In this document: positions 50,755 to 50,830 of the stretch, piece by piece
Layout of the letters: each line of letters begins with the position of its first letter
Numbering within the stretch: position 1 is the stretch's first letter
Source of the DNA: Microcoleus sp. FACHB-831
Lineage (GTDB): Bacteria > Cyanobacteriota > Cyanobacteriia > Cyanobacteriales > FACHB-T130
Assembly: GCF_014695585.1 (NCBI RefSeq)
Contig: NZ_JACJON010000019.1
Coordinates: forward strand, 1 to 50,830
Length of the DNA stretch: 50,830 bases
Direction of reading: 5' to 3'
The notes under the pieces: generated by a model
Databases searched by the model: none
What the model was told of the DNA's origin: nothing
The model's input: the letters and a program-made list of their open reading frames with translations, nothing else
Position numbers and translations under genes: made by a program

Positions 50755-50830
50755 TTATCTAATTGGTTCTAAAAATAGACCACAATGATTAAACCAGTTG
50801 AGAGCATTTTCATCTGTAATCCCATTGATT
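50755..50830 (-). CDS. C-terminal end of a transposase-like protein, partial
   Basis: On the minus strand the last 25 codons before a TAA at 50755 read INGITDENALNWFNHCGL-like sequence. The ALNWFxHCG ending resembles the C-terminus of IS630-family transposases. Only this tail lies in the window, so completeness and family need the adjoining sequence. Confidence 0.45.
   Translation of the reverse strand, partial: INGITDENALNWFNHCGLFLEPIR

Noticed and set aside
1-50830. tRNA, rRNA or tmRNA genes
   Set aside because: No cloverleaf-like or ribosomal RNA sequence was recognised in the gaps between genes.

Overview
The window comes from a cyanobacterium, most likely a filamentous, mat- or sheath-forming one. 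The HIP1 octamer GCGATCGC occurs throughout on both strands. The window also carries the cyanobacterial bicarbonate system sbtA-sbtB with a Tat-exported beta-carbonic anhydrase, a Wzx/Wzy exopolysaccharide block, and many short interspersed palindromic repeats of the kind common in large cyanobacterial genomes. No rRNA, tRNA or CRISPR array was found.

Layout. (1) 1-5766: an IS1-like element cuts the 5' end off an NRPS-like gene, leaving half an adenylation domain plus carrier protein and thioesterase. A complete paralogue of adenylation-carrier-thioesterase design follows. Its adenylation domain is interrupted between core motifs A8 and A9 by two PilZ domains, the second with both halves of a c-di-GMP binding signature. 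(2) 5859-12904, minus strand: exopolysaccharide operon read wzy, wzx, GT2, GT4, WecG/TagA transferase, Tat-exported GH10 hydrolase. (3) 13237-23912: an unassigned oxidative gene cluster. It has one Rieske oxygenase on the minus strand and, divergently, a GNAT-like protein, a Rieske oxygenase, two diiron ferritin-like proteins, a [2Fe-2S] ferredoxin, a third Rieske oxygenase, a membrane histidine-box hydroxylase, a left-handed beta-helix protein, a GH3-type acyl-amide synthetase and a cupin. (4) 23913-37878, mostly minus strand: sugar metabolism (galK, galT, a GH2 hydrolase, glf with a neighbouring glycosyltransferase, a GT1 enzyme) mixed with an M24-fold protein that lacks metal ligands, a DUF6745-like protein and a STAS protein. 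(5) 38448-47797: a secreted TPR-CHAT protein, a ureohydrolase, a 5-formyl-THF cyclo-ligase homologue, sbtA-sbtB-ecaB and ilvA. (6) 47917-50830: accessory tail with a BrnT/BrnA toxin-antitoxin pair, a DUF4145 protein, a TnpB relic, duplicated repeats, a LysE-family exporter and a transposase-like C-terminal end.

How the genes fit together. The exopolysaccharide operon, glf and its glycosyltransferase, and the galactose genes all point to a galactose/galactofuranose-containing cell-surface glycan. The oxidative cluster looks like a small-molecule pathway: one ferredoxin could feed three Rieske enzymes, and GH3 would form the final amide. The PilZ-interrupted adenylation enzyme would allow direct second-messenger control of a biosynthetic enzyme, in a genome where c-di-GMP probably also controls matrix and sessility. 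This last link is inference. The two strongest candidates for undescribed biology are the PilZ-adenylation fusion (2392-5766) and the Rieske/diiron/GH3 cluster (13237-23391).
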